64,000 nt of DNA from Umezawaea tangerina (GCF_003002815.1 NZ_PVTF01000024.1:58993-122992); one strand, 5' to 3'. Shown: positions 37,161 through 47,145, numbered from the stretch's first letter. Made by a program: numbers and translations. The notes: generated by a model from the sequence alone, not told the origin.

Positions 37161-38396
37161 ATGGCTCTCCGGACGCACCGGGACTTCCGGCTCCTCTGGG
37201 CTGGCGACACCGTCAGCCAGTTCGGCTCCTCGATCGGGCGAACCGTCCTCCCGCTGCTCGCGGCGACCACGCTGGCCGCGTCGCCCTGGGAGATGGGCGT
37301 GCTCAGCGCGGCGGGCACGGCCGCGTTCCTGCTGATCGGCCTGCCCGCGGGCGTGTGGGTCGACCGGGTGCGCCGACGGCCGCTGATGATCTCCACCGAC
37401 CTGCTGCGGGCCGGACTGATGCTGTCCGTGCCGCTCGCCTGGTGGCTCGGGGTGCTGACGCTGGCGCAGCTCGTCGTGGTCGCGCTGCTGGTCGGCGTGT
37501 GCACGGTGTTCTTCGACGTCGCCTACCAGTCGTACCTGCCGTCGCTGATCGGCCGGGAGCACCTGGTCGAGGGCAACTCGAAGCTCCAGGCCAGCCAGTC
37601 GGTCGCCGACGTCTCGGGGCCCGCGCTGGCCGGTGGCGTCGCCCAGGCGATCGGCGCCGCGAACGGCGTCCTCGCCACCGGGGTCGGCTACCTGGGCTCG
37701 GCGCTGTTCCTGTGGCGGATCAAGGGCGTCGAGCCCCCTCCACGACCGCACGGGGGCCGCTCGCTGCGCACCGACATCGCCGAGGGCCTGCGGTTCGTGG
37801 TCGGCAACCGGTCGCTGCGGGCCATCGTGGGCTGCACCGGCACGTCGAACCTCTTCGCGGGCCTGGAGATGGCCGTGCTGATCCTGTTCCTGATCCGCGA
37901 CATCGGCCTGTCCGAGGGCGTGGTCGGCGTGCTGCTCAGCGCGGGCGGCGTGGGCGGAGTGCTCGGCGCGGTCTCGGCGAACCGGTGGAACCGGCGACTG
38001 GGCCAGACGCGGGTGATCTGGCTGTCGATGCTGGTCACCCAGCCGTTCGGCCTGCTGCTGCCGCTGGTGGCGGACGGTTGGCGGGTCGGACTGGCCATGG
38101 TGGGCGTGGCGATCGCGACCTGCGGGGCGACCGTCTACAACGTCAGCCAGGTCAGCTTCCGGCAGACCGTGTGCCCGGACCACCTGCTCGGCCGGATGAA
38201 CGCCAGCATCCGGTTCCTGGTGTGGGGCACGATCCCGCTCGGCGGCCTCGTCGGAGGCGTCCTGGGCGGTTGGGTCGGCCTGCGCACCACGCTCTGGATC
38301 GGCATGATCGGGCAAGTCCTCGCCGTCGTCTGGGTTCTGCTCTCACCTCTGCGGACGGCGCGCGACCGAGCGACTACCGTCTCCGACCATGGCTGA
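37161..38396 (+). CDS. MFS transporter under ArsR-like regulator
   Basis: This 411-residue protein has about twelve membrane helices and begins MALRTHRDFRLLWAGDTVSQFGSS, as in the enterobactin-exporter/tetracycline-type MFS group. The loop 2-3 motif reads GVWVDRVRRRPLM, and CPDHLLGRMNA is a further family motif. It is probably a proton-driven exporter of an unknown compound. ATG 37161 is preferred over 37125, since the latter lies inside the operator. The last eight bases overlap the next gene, a coupled pair. Confidence 0.86.
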   Translation: MALRTHRDFRLLWAGDTVSQFGSSIGRTVLPLLAATTLAASPWEMGVLSAAGTAAFLLIGLPAGVWVDRVRRRPLMISTDLLRAGLMLSVPLAWWLGVLTLAQLVVVALLVGVCTVFFDVAYQSYLPSLIGREHLVEGNSKLQASQSVADVSGPALAGGVAQAIGAANGVLATGVGYLGSALFLWRIKGVEPPPRPHGGRSLRTDIAEGLRFVVGNRSLRAIVGCTGTSNLFAGLEMAVLILFLIRDIGLSEGVVGVLLSAGGVGGVLGAVSANRWNRRLGQTRVIWLSMLVTQPFGLLLPLVADGWRVGLAMVGVAIATCGATVYNVSQVSFRQTVCPDHLLGRMNASIRFLVWGTIPLGGLVGGVLGGWVGLRTTLWIGMIGQVLAVVWVLLSPLRTARDRATTVSDHG

Positions 38397-39261
38397 CACC
38401 ACCGTTCTCCTCGACGGACTCCACTTCGGCGAAGCGCCTCGGCACGGTCCGGACGGCAGGTTCTACATCTCCGACTTCTACGAGAAGGCCGTCTTCACGG
38501 TGGACCTCGAGACCGGGGAGAAGCAGGTCGTCTGCTCGCTGCCCGGACAGCCCTCGGGCCTGGGCTGGCTGCCCGACGGCAGGCTGCTCGTGGTGTCGAT
38601 GCTGGACCGCACGGTGCGCAGGCTGGAGCCGAACGGCGTCCTCTCGCTGCACGCGGACCTGGTCGACATCGCCGGGTACCACACCAACGACATGCTGGTC
38701 GACGCCCGCGGCCGCGCCTACGTCGGCAACTTCGGGTTCGACCTGCACAAGACGATCAACGACGAGGGCATCGAGGCCGTCCTGGCCCCCGACTACGTGT
38801 CGCCGAGCACGTCGCTCGCGCTCGTCGAGCCGGACGGCACGACCAGCGTGGCCGCGACCGACATGCACTTCCCCAACGGCACGGTGCTGCTGCCCGACGG
38901 TTCGCTGCTCGTGGCCGAGACGACCGCGTTCCGGCTGACCGCGTTCGACGTCGCCGAGGACGGGTCGCTGTCCAACCGGCGCGTGTGGGCCGACCTGCGC
39001 GGCCAGATGATCGCGCCGGACGGGATCTGCGTGGACTCCGAGGGTGGTGTCTGGGTGGCCACCGCCCTGCAGCCCGTCGTCGTGCGGGTCGTCGAGGGCG
39101 GCGCGATCACCGACCGCGTCGAGACCAGCCAGCTCACCTACGCCGTCGGCCTGGTCGGCAACACGCTGGTCGTCTGCACCGCGCCCACGTCGGACCCCGA
39201 CGTGGTGGGCAAGCAGCACGTCGGCAGGTTGGAGACCGTCCAGGTGAAGGTCGGCGAGTAG
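38389..39261 (+). CDS. SMP-30/gluconolactonase-family protein
   Basis: This 290-residue six-bladed propeller of the SMP-30/LRE family has FGEAPRHGPDGRFYISDFY with the metal Glu at the start, and DMLVDARGRAYVGNFG and MIAPDGICVDSEGGVWVA with Asn/Asp ligands later. Such enzymes are calcium-dependent lactonases or esterases. Start overlap with the MFS gene means the same regulator controls both, so it may process the molecule that the transporter moves. Its stop codon abuts the convergent dapF stop with no gap. Confidence 0.85.
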   Translation: MADTTVLLDGLHFGEAPRHGPDGRFYISDFYEKAVFTVDLETGEKQVVCSLPGQPSGLGWLPDGRLLVVSMLDRTVRRLEPNGVLSLHADLVDIAGYHTNDMLVDARGRAYVGNFGFDLHKTINDEGIEAVLAPDYVSPSTSLALVEPDGTTSVAATDMHFPNGTVLLPDGSLLVAETTAFRLTAFDVAEDGSLSNRRVWADLRGQMIAPDGICVDSEGGVWVATALQPVVVRVVEGGAITDRVETSQLTYAVGLVGNTLVVCTAPTSDPDVVGKQHVGRLETVQVKVGE

Positions 39262-40092
39262 CTAGAGGGCGTCCCACCAGGCCTGGTCGAGCTCGCCGCG
39301 CGCGACGAGCACGGCCGGGCCGGTGAGGGTGGCGGTCCGCTCGCCGACGACGACGGTGACCTGCCCGCCGGGAACGTCCACGGTGGCCCGGCCGGTGCTC
39401 CGGCCGGTGCCGTGCAGCCACGAGGCGACCGCGGCGACGGTGCCGGTGCCGCAGGACCGGGTCTCCCCCACGCCGCGCTCGTGCACGCGCATCCGGAGGG
39501 CGCCGTCGCGCAGGACGTTGACGAACTCCAGGTTGACGCCGTTCGGGAACACCGCGGGGTCGAAGTGCGGCTGCTCGGTGAGGTCGAGGGTCGCGACGGG
39601 CACGTCGGTCACGCACGCCAGGTGCGGGTTGCCCACGTCGACACCGACGCCGGTGAACTCGACGCCGTCGGTCTTCGTGGTGGACTCGCCGGTGATCCGC
39701 GCCGGGCCCATGTCCACGGTCACGCCGCCGTCCGGGTGCACGACGACGGGCTTGTCACCCCCGCGGGTGCCGACGACGAACTCGCCCGCGGGCACCAACC
39801 CGGCCTCGACGAGGTAGTGCGCGAACACCCGCACGCCGTTGCCGCACATCTCCGCGATCGAGCCGTCCGCGTTGCGGTAGTCCATGAACCAGGGGCTCGC
39901 CGCCGAGGCGACATCGGACGCAGCCGGCCGCACGACGCGCAGCACGCCGTCCGCGCCGAGGCCGCGCCGCCGGTCGCACAGCGCCCGCACGCGCGCCTCG
40001 GTCAGGTCCAGCACGCCGTCCGGATCGGGCAGCAGCACGAAGTCGTTCTCGGTGCCGTGCCCCTTGAGGAACTCCACTCCACCCACGCGCAC
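39262..40092 (-). CDS. dapF: Diaminopimelate epimerase
   Basis: This 276-residue enzyme converts L,L- to meso-diaminopimelate for lysine and cell wall. It has the two catalytic Cys motifs EMCGNGVRVFAHYL and TRSCGTGTVAAVASW, and the opening FLKGHGTENDFVLLPD. The start is GTG 40092 or GTG 40086; neither has a clear ribosome site, and the gene begins four bases after the miaA stop, so it is probably coupled to it. Confidence 0.94.
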   Translation of the reverse strand: MRVGGVEFLKGHGTENDFVLLPDPDGVLDLTEARVRALCDRRRGLGADGVLRVVRPAASDVASAASPWFMDYRNADGSIAEMCGNGVRVFAHYLVEAGLVPAGEFVVGTRGGDKPVVVHPDGGVTVDMGPARITGESTTKTDGVEFTGVGVDVGNPHLACVTDVPVATLDLTEQPHFDPAVFPNGVNLEFVNVLRDGALRMRVHERGVGETRSCGTGTVAAVASWLHGTGRSTGRATVDVPGGQVTVVVGERTATLTGPAVLVARGELDQAWWDAL

Positions 40093-40096
40093 CAGG

Positions 40097-40999
40097 CTAC
40101 TTGCCGACCAGCGCCAGCACGTCCCCGACCAGGTCGGGACGGCCCGCGTCGAACCAGGTGACCCGCCGGTCGCGGCGGAACCAGGACCGCTGCCGCCGGA
40201 CGAATCGCCGGGTGGCCCGCGCGGTCTCCTCGACGGCCACCGCGAGGTCCCCGTCGCCGTCGAACGCCGCGAGCACCTGCTGGTAGCCCAGAGCGCGCGC
40301 CGCCGTCCTGCCCTCACGCAGCCCGACGGCCTCCAGGGCGCGGACCTCGTCGACGAGCCCGGCCTCGAACATCCGCCGCACCCGGAGGTCGACCCGCCCG
40401 TCCAGCTCGGCCACCTCCCGGTCCAGGCCCACGACCACGGTGCCGTAGCGGGCGGGCCCCGGCTTGGGCAGGTTCGCCGAGAACGGCTCGCCGGTCAGCT
40501 CGATGACCTCCAGCGCGCGCACGACGCGGCGGACGTTGCCGGGCAGGATCGCCAGCGCGGCGGCCGGGTCGAGCACGGCCAGCCGCTCGTGCAGCGCGGG
40601 GCCGCCGACCACGGCCAGCTCCTCCTCCAGCCGGGCGCGGATGCCCTCGTCGGTGCCGGGGAACCTGAGGTCGTCGAGCACGGCCTGGACGTACAGCCCG
40701 GAGCCGCCGACGAGGACCGGGGTGCGCCCGGCCGCCAGCAGGTCCTCGACCACCCCGCGGGTGTGCTGCTGGTAGGCGGCCACGGACGCGGTCTCGGTCA
40801 CGTCGAGCACGTCGAGCAGGTGGTGCGGGACGCCGCGGCGCTCGGCCTCGGTGACCTTCGCCGTGCCGATGTCCATGCCCCGGTAGAGCTGCATCGCGTC
40901 GGCGTTGACGACCTCGCCGCCCAGTCGCAGGGCGAGGGTCACGGCGAGGTCGGACTTGCCCGTGGCGGTGGGGCCGACGACGGCTACGGGGACGGTCAC
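40097..40999 (-). CDS. miaA: tRNA dimethylallyltransferase
   Basis: These 300 residues form a P-loop [14 protein letters not shown] at the start, followed by [32 protein letters not shown] and the C-terminal [13 protein letters not shown]-binding motif. It adds dimethylallyl to N6 of A37 in tRNAs reading UNN codons. Its product is the substrate of MiaB encoded 3.7 kb away. GTG 40999 overlaps the upstream stop (GTGA). Confidence 0.95.
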   Translation of the reverse strand: MTVPVAVVGPTATGKSDLAVTLALRLGGEVVNADAMQLYRGMDIGTAKVTEAERRGVPHHLLDVLDVTETASVAAYQQHTRGVVEDLLAAGRTPVLVGGSGLYVQAVLDDLRFPGTDEGIRARLEEELAVVGGPALHERLAVLDPAAALAILPGNVRRVVRALEVIELTGEPFSANLPKPGPARYGTVVVGLDREVAELDGRVDLRVRRMFEAGLVDEVRALEAVGLREGRTAARALGYQQVLAAFDGDGDLAVAVEETARATRRFVRRQRSWFRRDRRVTWFDAGRPDLVGDVLALVGK

Positions 41000-41703
41000 A
41001 CCCCAGTTTCCCAGACGGCCACGTGGTAGCCGACGCCGTACGGCACGAGCAGCTCCGAGCGGGTGCACCGCCACGGCCCGGTGGCCTCGGCGAGCCCGGC
41101 GAGCACCTGCCAGGCGGCCCGGCCGTCCGCGCCCAGCTCGGCCGCCAGCCAGGGGTCCAGCGCCAGCAGCGCCTCAGGGTCGGCGGCGGCCAGCGCCGCG
41201 CGCACGCCGTCGTCGAACGGCCCGGCGCGGTCGTCGGGGCGGCCGACCGACGCGTCGCCGTGCCGGTGCGAGCCGGTGCCGAGCACGAGGAAGCCGACCT
41301 CCGGCTCGTCGGCGAGGCGCTTGCCCACCGCGAGGCAGTCGGCGGTCGGCAGGTCGGGGTGGACGAGCTCGACCCGGACGTCGAGCGCGCCCGCCCGCGC
41401 CCGCAGCCAGCCCGCCGCGAGGGCGGCCAGCGGCAGGCCGGGGTCCGAAGAGGACTCGACGGCCGAAAGGGCGACCGGAACATCGACGCCGTATCCGCGG
41501 AACGTCCCGGAGATGTCCGGGCCGATGGTGCGCGGACCGGACGGATCGCCCGCGATCGCCACCCAGTGGGGTGAGCTGTCCGCCAGCTCCCGCGCCGCCG
41601 CGACGCACGCCGCGCGCAACGGTTCGGTCTCGTCGGCGGCTCCTCCGACCAACTCGGGCACGAGCAGCGGCGCGTGCGGCAGGATCGCGAGGCGGAGGAT
41701 CAC
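40996..41703 (-). CDS. Class III extradiol dioxygenase-like (LigB-fold) protein
   Basis: This 235-residue protein opens [18 protein letters not shown]. His10 and later motifs ([35 protein letters not shown]) resemble LigB-type dioxygenases and MEMO proteins. An uncharacterised gene of this kind sits directly upstream of miaA in mycobacteria (Rv2728c position), so it belongs to the conserved block rather than to an aromatic pathway. Substrate unknown. It overlaps the miaA start by four bases. Confidence 0.72.
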   Translation of the reverse strand: MILRLAILPHAPLLVPELVGGAADETEPLRAACVAAARELADSSPHWVAIAGDPSGPRTIGPDISGTFRGYGVDVPVALSAVESSSDPGLPLAALAAGWLRARAGALDVRVELVHPDLPTADCLAVGKRLADEPEVGFLVLGTGSHRHGDASVGRPDDRAGPFDDGVRAALAAADPEALLALDPWLAAELGADGRAAWQVLAGLAEATGPWRCTRSELLVPYGVGYHVAVWETGV

Positions 41704-41815
41704 AGCTCGTCACGGTACCCATCTTCGAGACCGCAGTACCGGGCTGAGCTCTGACCTGTTTGAATGCGCGCGGGGTACTGGGGACGATGAGGCGGAACCA
41801 GGTACCCGGTGCTGG

Positions 41816-41853
41816 GCCCCGCCGGTGGCGGGGCGCCCGTGGTTGGCACGGGC
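41816..41853 (+). promoter_or_regulatory. Two hairpins in the DUF349 gene leader
   Basis: GCCCCGCC-ggt-GGCGGGGC (41816-41834) and GCCCGTG-gttgg-CACGGGC (41835-41853) adjoin, 34 bases before the ATG. A candidate promoter TTGAAT-17-GACGAT lies upstream (from about 41759), which would put both hairpins in a leader of about 95 bases. They may set mRNA stability or attenuate. Confidence 0.5.
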
Positions 41854-41887
41854 ACCACGAAGTGGGCAGGCGAGGAGGAAGCCGGCG

Positions 41888-43222
41888 ATGACGGAGCACG
41901 AGACGACACCGGAGACCACTGGTGACAGTGGCGGCACGACAACGGTGGTCGAGGGAACGAAGCAGGAGAGCGCCCCGGTGGCCGCTCCGCCGGTCCCCGT
42001 GGCGTCGGACCACCCTGACCGCTGGGGACGTGTGGACGCGGACGGGACGGTCTACGTGAAGACCGCCGACGGCGAGCGCGTCGTGGGGTCGTGGCAGGCG
42101 GGCGAGCCCGCCGAGGGCCTCGCGCACTTCGCGCGCCGGTTCGACGACCTGCGCACCGAGGTCGAGCTGCTGGTCGCGCGGCTGTCCTCCGGCGCGGGCG
42201 ACCCGAAGCACGCCCTGACGAGCGCCAAGCACGTGCGCGAGACCCTCAAGGACGCCGCCGTCGTGGGCGACCTGGAGTCGTTGGCCAAGCGCGTCGACCA
42301 CGTGCTGGCCAAGGCCGAGGAGGGCCTGGAGAAGGCGAAGACGGCCAAGGAGGCCGCCCGCACCCAGTCCGTGGCGCGCAAGCAGGAGCTCGTCGAGGAG
42401 GCCGAGACGCTGGCCAACGAGTCGACCCAGTGGAAGACCACGGGCGACCGGCTGCGGCAGATCCTCGACGAGTGGAAGACCATCCGCGGCGTCGACCGCA
42501 AGACCGACGAGCAGCTGTGGCGGCGGTTCTCCAAGGCGCGCGACGCGTTCAACCGGCGCCGGGGCTCGCACTTCGCGGACCTCGACCGGCAGCGCGGCGT
42601 GGCGAAGAACCGCAAGCAGGAGCTCGTGGAGGAGGCGGAGAAGCTCGTCCAGTCCGACGACTGGGGTCCGACCGCCGGTCGGTACAAGGACCTCATGGTC
42701 GAGTGGAAGAGCGCGGGCCGGGCGCCCAAGGAGGCCGACGACGTGCTGTGGCAGCGCTTCCGCGCCGCCCAGGACGCGTTCTTCGCGCGCCGCTCCGAGG
42801 CGTTCAACGAGCGCGACGCGGAGTTCGGCACCAACGCGCAGCTCAAGGAGGCCCTGCTCGCCGAGGCCGAGGCCATCGACCCGGGCAGCGACCTCGAGGC
42901 CGCGCGCAACCAGCTGTACAAGATCCAGGAGCGCTGGGACGCGATCGGCAAGGTGCCGAGGGAGCGGGTCCGCGAGCTGGAGGGCAAGCTGCGCGCCATC
43001 GAGGAGAAGGTCCGCGGCGCGGTCGACGCCCAGTGGCGCCGGTCCGACCCCGAGGCCGAGGCCCGCGTGGCCCAGTTCCGCGAGCGCGTCGAGCAGTTCG
43101 AGGCCCAGGCCGAGAAGGCTCGGTCGGCGGGCGACAAGCGTCGTGCCGAGCAGGCCGAGGCGCAGGCGAAGCAGTGGCGCGAGTGGCTGTCCGCGGCCGA
43201 GGCGGCCGTCGCCACCCGCTAG
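41888..43222 (+). CDS. DUF349 coiled-coil protein
   Basis: This 444-residue protein has an N-terminal disordered Thr/Glu/Pro-rich part (1-45) and then several DUF349 repeats of about 65-75 residues. Each has the core W-k-x-x-G-x-x-x-x-x-x-D-x-x-LW-x-RF-x-x-A-x-D-x-F (for example DEQLWRRFSKARDAFNRRR and DDVLWQRFRAAQDAFFARR). They are rich in Glu, Lys and Ala and probably coiled coil. DUF349 proteins are widespread in actinobacteria beside miaAB (Rv2731 position); the function is not settled. GAGGAGG lies upstream of ATG 41888. Confidence 0.88.
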   Translation: MTEHETTPETTGDSGGTTTVVEGTKQESAPVAAPPVPVASDHPDRWGRVDADGTVYVKTADGERVVGSWQAGEPAEGLAHFARRFDDLRTEVELLVARLSSGAGDPKHALTSAKHVRETLKDAAVVGDLESLAKRVDHVLAKAEEGLEKAKTAKEAARTQSVARKQELVEEAETLANESTQWKTTGDRLRQILDEWKTIRGVDRKTDEQLWRRFSKARDAFNRRRGSHFADLDRQRGVAKNRKQELVEEAEKLVQSDDWGPTAGRYKDLMVEWKSAGRAPKEADDVLWQRFRAAQDAFFARRSEAFNERDAEFGTNAQLKEALLAEAEAIDPGSDLEAARNQLYKIQERWDAIGKVPRERVRELEGKLRAIEEKVRGAVDAQWRRSDPEAEARVAQFRERVEQFEAQAEKARSAGDKRRAEQAEAQAKQWREWLSAAEAAVATR

Positions 43223-43231
43223 CCGGTCCAC

Positions 43232-43271
43232 CACGACGGGGGCTCTCAGCGCGCTGAGAGCCCCCGTCGTG
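43232..43271. terminator. 40-bp perfect palindrome, bidirectional terminator
   Basis: A 20-bp arm (43232-43251, CACGACGGGGGCTCTCAGCG) is followed directly by its exact reverse complement. It lies between the convergent DUF349 and serine hydrolase genes. The stop codon and last residues of the hydrolase (43246 onwards) are encoded inside it. Confidence 0.85.
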
Positions 43272-44184
43272 CTTGGTCGGTCAGGGCGACCAGGGCCGGC
43301 ACGTCGTCGACGTTGGCCAGCGCCGCGACCGAGACGCCGAGCTCCGGCACCCGCACGACCCTGGCCGTCCAGCCCGGCCAGCTGCCGCCGTGGCCGTGCA
43401 CCAGCACCCCGTCGGACCGGGTGACGCCCACGCCCCAGGCGTAGTCCAGCGGCGTGCCGTCGTCGAGGTGGCCGGGGGTGTGCACCAGCGTCCGGACGCG
43501 CCCGTCGAAGTGGCCGCCGGGCATCAGCGCGTCGTTCCAGCGCAGCAGGTCCCCGGCGGTGCTCCACGCCCCGCCGTCGCCCAGGCTCAGCGGTCGAGGC
43601 CACGGGCCGTCGCCGTCGGGGTTGGCCGGAGCGGCCTCCGCGGGGACGGCGTCGGCGGCGAACCGGGTGCGCCGCATGCCCAGCGGCTCGAACAGCAGCT
43701 GCCGGGCCAGGTCGGCGAACGGGGTGCCGGAGACCCGTTCCAGCACGGCCGCGAGGCAGATGTAGCCCGCGTTGTCGTAGCGGTGCTCGGCGCCGGGCGG
43801 GAAGCGCGGCTCGGGGCACTCGGCCAACGCCCGCAGGACCGAGGGGCTGTCCCACCCGAACGGCATGCGCTCCTGGAGCTCGGCGTCGTCGGGCAGCCCG
43901 CCGGTGTGGTGCAGGAGATGGCGCAGGCGGACGCCGTCGGCCCACCTGGGCAGGTCCGGCAGCCAGTGCCGCACGGAAGCCTCGGTGTCGACGTCGAGGA
44001 GCGCGGCGCACACGCCCACCATCTGCTTGGACACCGACGCGCAGTAGGACACGGTGTCCGCGGTGAACGGCTCGCCCGGCCGGGCGTGGCCGCGGGTCGT
44101 CGAGGTCACCGAGCCGTCCCGGTGGCGGACCACGACCGCGACACCCCGGTCGGGGCGGTCGTAGTCCGCCAGGAGGTCGGTCAC
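43246..44184 (-). CDS. Serine hydrolase, class C beta-lactamase/esterase family
   Basis: These 312 residues have SVSK (SxxK nucleophile near residue 50), YDN (Tyr-x-Asn, about 146) and the HGHGG segment that replaces KTG near the C-terminus. No signal peptide is seen from GTG 44184, so it is probably cytosolic and may be an esterase or D-peptidase rather than a resistance enzyme. It overlaps the upstream membrane-protein gene by four bases, making a miaB-membrane protein-hydrolase operon. Confidence 0.83.
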   Translation of the reverse strand: MTDLLADYDRPDRGVAVVVRHRDGSVTSTTRGHARPGEPFTADTVSYCASVSKQMVGVCAALLDVDTEASVRHWLPDLPRWADGVRLRHLLHHTGGLPDDAELQERMPFGWDSPSVLRALAECPEPRFPPGAEHRYDNAGYICLAAVLERVSGTPFADLARQLLFEPLGMRRTRFAADAVPAEAAPANPDGDGPWPRPLSLGDGGAWSTAGDLLRWNDALMPGGHFDGRVRTLVHTPGHLDDGTPLDYAWGVGVTRSDGVLVHGHGGSWPGWTARVVRVPELGVSVAALANVDDVPALVALTDQARRGLSAR

Positions 44185-44669
44185 AGCCCCGGTCGGGACG
44201 CCGCCAGCTTCAGCCACCGCACCAGCAGGACGAGCATGGCCAGCACCGCGACGATCAGCCCCGGCCCCGGTCCGGGACCGGGTGCGTGGCTGGTCGTCGT
44301 CTGCTGCATCCAGATGGACAGCACGCCGATGACCGAGCCCGCGAAGCAGCCGAGCGCGCAGAACCACACCACCACCCACTGCCGCAGCAGCAGGCCGAGC
44401 GCGGACAGCAGCACGCCGGCGACCACGGCGGCGAAGGCGAACAGCCTCGGCAGCGCGCCGACCCTCACCCCGTCGGGGATCTGGCCGAGCAGGATGTGCC
44501 AGCCGCGCGCCTCCCCCGCCCACGGCAGCAGCTCGGCGACGAGCAGCGCGAACACCGCGACGGCGATGAGCAGCGCGCCCGCGCCGGGGTCGACGCGCTT
44601 GGCCGCCGACTTGCCCACCTGGTCGATCTCGTCCCGCAGCCGGGACAGGTCCTCGGACTCACCGCTCAC
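44181..44669 (-). CDS. Small integral membrane protein in miaB operon
   Basis: This 162-residue protein has a cytosolic charged N-terminus ([17 protein letters not shown]) and four hydrophobic helices ([77 protein letters not shown]). A Gly-Pro repeat ([10 protein letters not shown]) forms a loop before the last helix. A membrane protein at this place next to miaB is conserved in mycobacteria (Rv2732c position). GTG 44669 overlaps the miaB stop. Function unknown. Confidence 0.75.
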   Translation of the reverse strand: MSGESEDLSRLRDEIDQVGKSAAKRVDPGAGALLIAVAVFALLVAELLPWAGEARGWHILLGQIPDGVRVGALPRLFAFAAVVAGVLLSALGLLLRQWVVVWFCALGCFAGSVIGVLSIWMQQTTTSHAPGPGPGPGLIVAVLAMLVLLVRWLKLAASRPGL

Positions 44670-46135
44670 TGGACGGCGCACCCGCCGACCGCGGCGGGCA
44701 GGGGCTCGGGGGCGCCGAACGACGGCAGGCCGAGCGTGATGCCGGGTGTCTTCGGCTTGAGGCCCGCCTCGGACATGTCACCGGCCCTCGTGCGCCGGTG
44801 GCTGATCAGCGGGCCGTCGGCGACCACGTAGTGCGGCGCGCCGTAGGTGACCACGGTCTCGACCACGTCACCGGGCCGCACGGCCGCGTCGCCGGGCGTG
44901 AAGTGCACCAGCCTGCCGTCGCGGGCCCGGCCGCTGAGCCTGCGCGTCTCGGTGTCGCGCTTGCCCTCGCCGGTCGCGACCAGCACCTCGATCCGGCGGC
45001 CGACCTGCTCCTGGTTGAGCTCCAGGGCCATGGCCTCCTGCAGCTCGACCAGCCGGTCGAACCGCTCCTGCACGACCTTCTTCGGCAGCTGGTCGGGCAG
45101 CGACGCGGCGGGCGTGCCGGGGCGCTTGGAGTACTGGAACGTGAACGCGTTGGTGAACCGGGACTGGCGGACGACGTCGAGAGTCGCCTGGAAGTCCTCC
45201 TCGGTCTCGCCGGGGAAGCCCACGATGATGTCGGTGGTGATGGCCGCGTCCGGCATGGCCTCGCGCACCTTGTCCAGGATCGACAGGTACTTCGCCGAGC
45301 GGTACGAGCGGCGCATCTCCTTGAGCAGCCGGTCCGAGCCGGACTGGAGCGGCATGTGCAGCGAGTGGCACACGTTCGGCGTCTCGGCCATCGCCGCGAT
45401 CACGTCGTCGGTGAAGTCCTTCGGGTGCGGCGAGGTGAACCGCACCCGCTCCAGCCCGTCGATCGCCCCGGTGGCGCGCAGCAGCTTCCCGAACGCCAGC
45501 CGGTCGCCGAACTCGACGCCGTAGGAGTTGACGTTCTGCCCGAGCAGCGTCACCTCCAGCACGCCCTGGTCCACCAGGGCCTGGACCTCGGCGAGCACGT
45601 CGCCGGGACGGCGGTCCTTCTCCTTGCCGCGCAGCGACGGCACGATGCAGAACGTGCACGTGTTGTTGCAGCCCACCGACACCGACACCCAGCCCGAGTA
45701 GGCCGAGTCGCGCTTGGCGGGCAGGGTCGACGGGAAGGTCTCCAGCGAGTCCAGCAGCTCGACCTGCGCCTCCTGGTTGTGCCGGGCGCGTTCGAGCAGC
45801 ACCGGCAGCGACCCCAGGTTGTGGGTGCCGAACACCACGTCCACCCACGGCGCGCGGCGGACGATCTCCTTCTGGTCCTTCTGGGCCAGGCAGCCGCCGA
45901 CGGCGATCTGCATGTCCGGGTTGGCCGTCTTCGCGGGCGCGAGGTGCCCCAGCGTGCCGTACAGCTTGTTGTCGGCGTTCTCCCGGACCGCGCAGGTGTT
46001 GAACACGACGACATCCGGCGCGACGTCCCCGGTGGCGGCCGCGTACCCGGCGTCCTCCAGCAGGCCGGCGAGGCGCTCGGAGTCGTGCACGTTCATCTGG
46101 CACCCGAACGTGCGGATCTGGTAACTGCGGGTCAC
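44666..46135 (-). CDS. miaB: tRNA-2-methylthio-N6-dimethylallyladenosine synthase
   Basis: This radical-SAM methylthiotransferase of about 489 residues acts after MiaA on A37. Three domains are visible: an N-terminal UPF0004 part with cluster Cys (TFGCQMN, NTCAVRE, GGCLAQ), a radical-SAM core with CNNTCTFC, and a C-terminal TRAM domain. GTG 46135 has GGAAGG nine bases upstream. The ATG at 46144 is also in frame, but the ribosome site would abut it. It is divergent from the TAXI gene. Confidence 0.95.
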   Translation of the reverse strand: MTRSYQIRTFGCQMNVHDSERLAGLLEDAGYAAATGDVAPDVVVFNTCAVRENADNKLYGTLGHLAPAKTANPDMQIAVGGCLAQKDQKEIVRRAPWVDVVFGTHNLGSLPVLLERARHNQEAQVELLDSLETFPSTLPAKRDSAYSGWVSVSVGCNNTCTFCIVPSLRGKEKDRRPGDVLAEVQALVDQGVLEVTLLGQNVNSYGVEFGDRLAFGKLLRATGAIDGLERVRFTSPHPKDFTDDVIAAMAETPNVCHSLHMPLQSGSDRLLKEMRRSYRSAKYLSILDKVREAMPDAAITTDIIVGFPGETEEDFQATLDVVRQSRFTNAFTFQYSKRPGTPAASLPDQLPKKVVQERFDRLVELQEAMALELNQEQVGRRIEVLVATGEGKRDTETRRLSGRARDGRLVHFTPGDAAVRPGDVVETVVTYGAPHYVVADGPLISHRRTRAGDMSEAGLKPKTPGITLGLPSFGAPEPLPAAVGGCAVQ

Positions 46136-46191
46136 TGCACCCATCCTTCCGTCGGGTTCAGGGTAGAGCGCGAACATGACACGATGCGCAG

Positions 46192-47145
46192 GTGTCGGGA
46201 ACGGTGCGACGAGTACACGCCGCTGGGGCCGTGTTGGCCCTGGCGGCCATGGCGCTGAGCGCCTGCGGGAACGACCTGTCCGCGCTGAAGCTGACCATGG
46301 CGTCGGGCGTCGAGAAGGGTGTCTACAACCGGCTGAGCATGGCGTTGGCGGACGCCTGGACCGAGCAGCTGGGGATCGAGCACCCGCAGGTGGTGTCGAC
46401 CAACGGGTCGGTGGACAACCTGGGGCGGCTGCGGACCGGGCAGGCCAACGTCGGGTTCTCGCAGGCGGACGCGGCCGAGGAGGCGGCGGGCACGCCGGGG
46501 CAGCACAAGCTGTACGCGCTGGCCCGGATGCACGACGACTACCTCCAGGTGGTCGTCCGCGCGGACCTGAAGGTGAACCGGCTGGCCGACCTCAAGGGCC
46601 TGCGGGTGTCGATCGGGTCGTCCACGTCGGGCGTGCGGCTGATCGCGGACCGGCTGCTGAAGTCGGCGGGCATCTCGCCGGACGCCGACCTGCGGGTGCA
46701 GCACCTCGACCTCAACGACGCGAGCGCCGCGATGCTCGCGGGCAACCTGGACGCGTTCATCTGGTCCGGGGGCCTGCCGACCGCGCAGGTCACCCAGCTC
46801 GCGCAGTCGGTCAAGGTGACCATGCTCGACCTGAGCGACGTCCTGACCAAGCTGCGCGCCGACTTCCCCGTCTACGGGTCGGCGGAGCTGCCCGCCTCGG
46901 CGTACAACCTGCCCGGCCAGGACGAGCCGATCACCACCCTGGTCGTGCGCAACTTCCTGCTGGTCACCGACGCCATGAGCGACGACGCCGCCGAAGCCCT
47001 GGTGCGCGGCCTGATCGAGGCGCAGCCACGCCTGGAGGCGGCCAGCCTGGCCGCGCGGTCCATCGAGATCCGCTCCGCCATCGAGACCACGCCCATCCCG
47101 CTGCACCCCGGCGCGCTGCGCTACTACCGGGACGTGAAGGTCTAG
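46192..47145 (+). CDS. TAXI-family solute-binding lipoprotein (orphan)
   Basis: This 317-residue lipoprotein (lipobox LSACG, Cys25) has the TAXI TRAP binding-protein fold. The opening [51 protein letters not shown] and [15 protein letters not shown] match the family. TAXI proteins normally feed TRAP permeases, but no TRAP membrane subunits are encoded here. A sensor kinase and response regulator lie head-on immediately downstream. A probable leaderless start: CACGAT -10 ends six bases before GTG 46192, with TTCAGG 17 bases upstream. It may act as the sensing partner of the kinase (inference). Confidence 0.87.
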   Translation: MSGTVRRVHAAGAVLALAAMALSACGNDLSALKLTMASGVEKGVYNRLSMALADAWTEQLGIEHPQVVSTNGSVDNLGRLRTGQANVGFSQADAAEEAAGTPGQHKLYALARMHDDYLQVVVRADLKVNRLADLKGLRVSIGSSTSGVRLIADRLLKSAGISPDADLRVQHLDLNDASAAMLAGNLDAFIWSGGLPTAQVTQLAQSVKVTMLDLSDVLTKLRADFPVYGSAELPASAYNLPGQDEPITTLVVRNFLLVTDAMSDDAAEALVRGLIEAQPRLEAASLAARSIEIRSAIETTPIPLHPGALRYYRDVKV

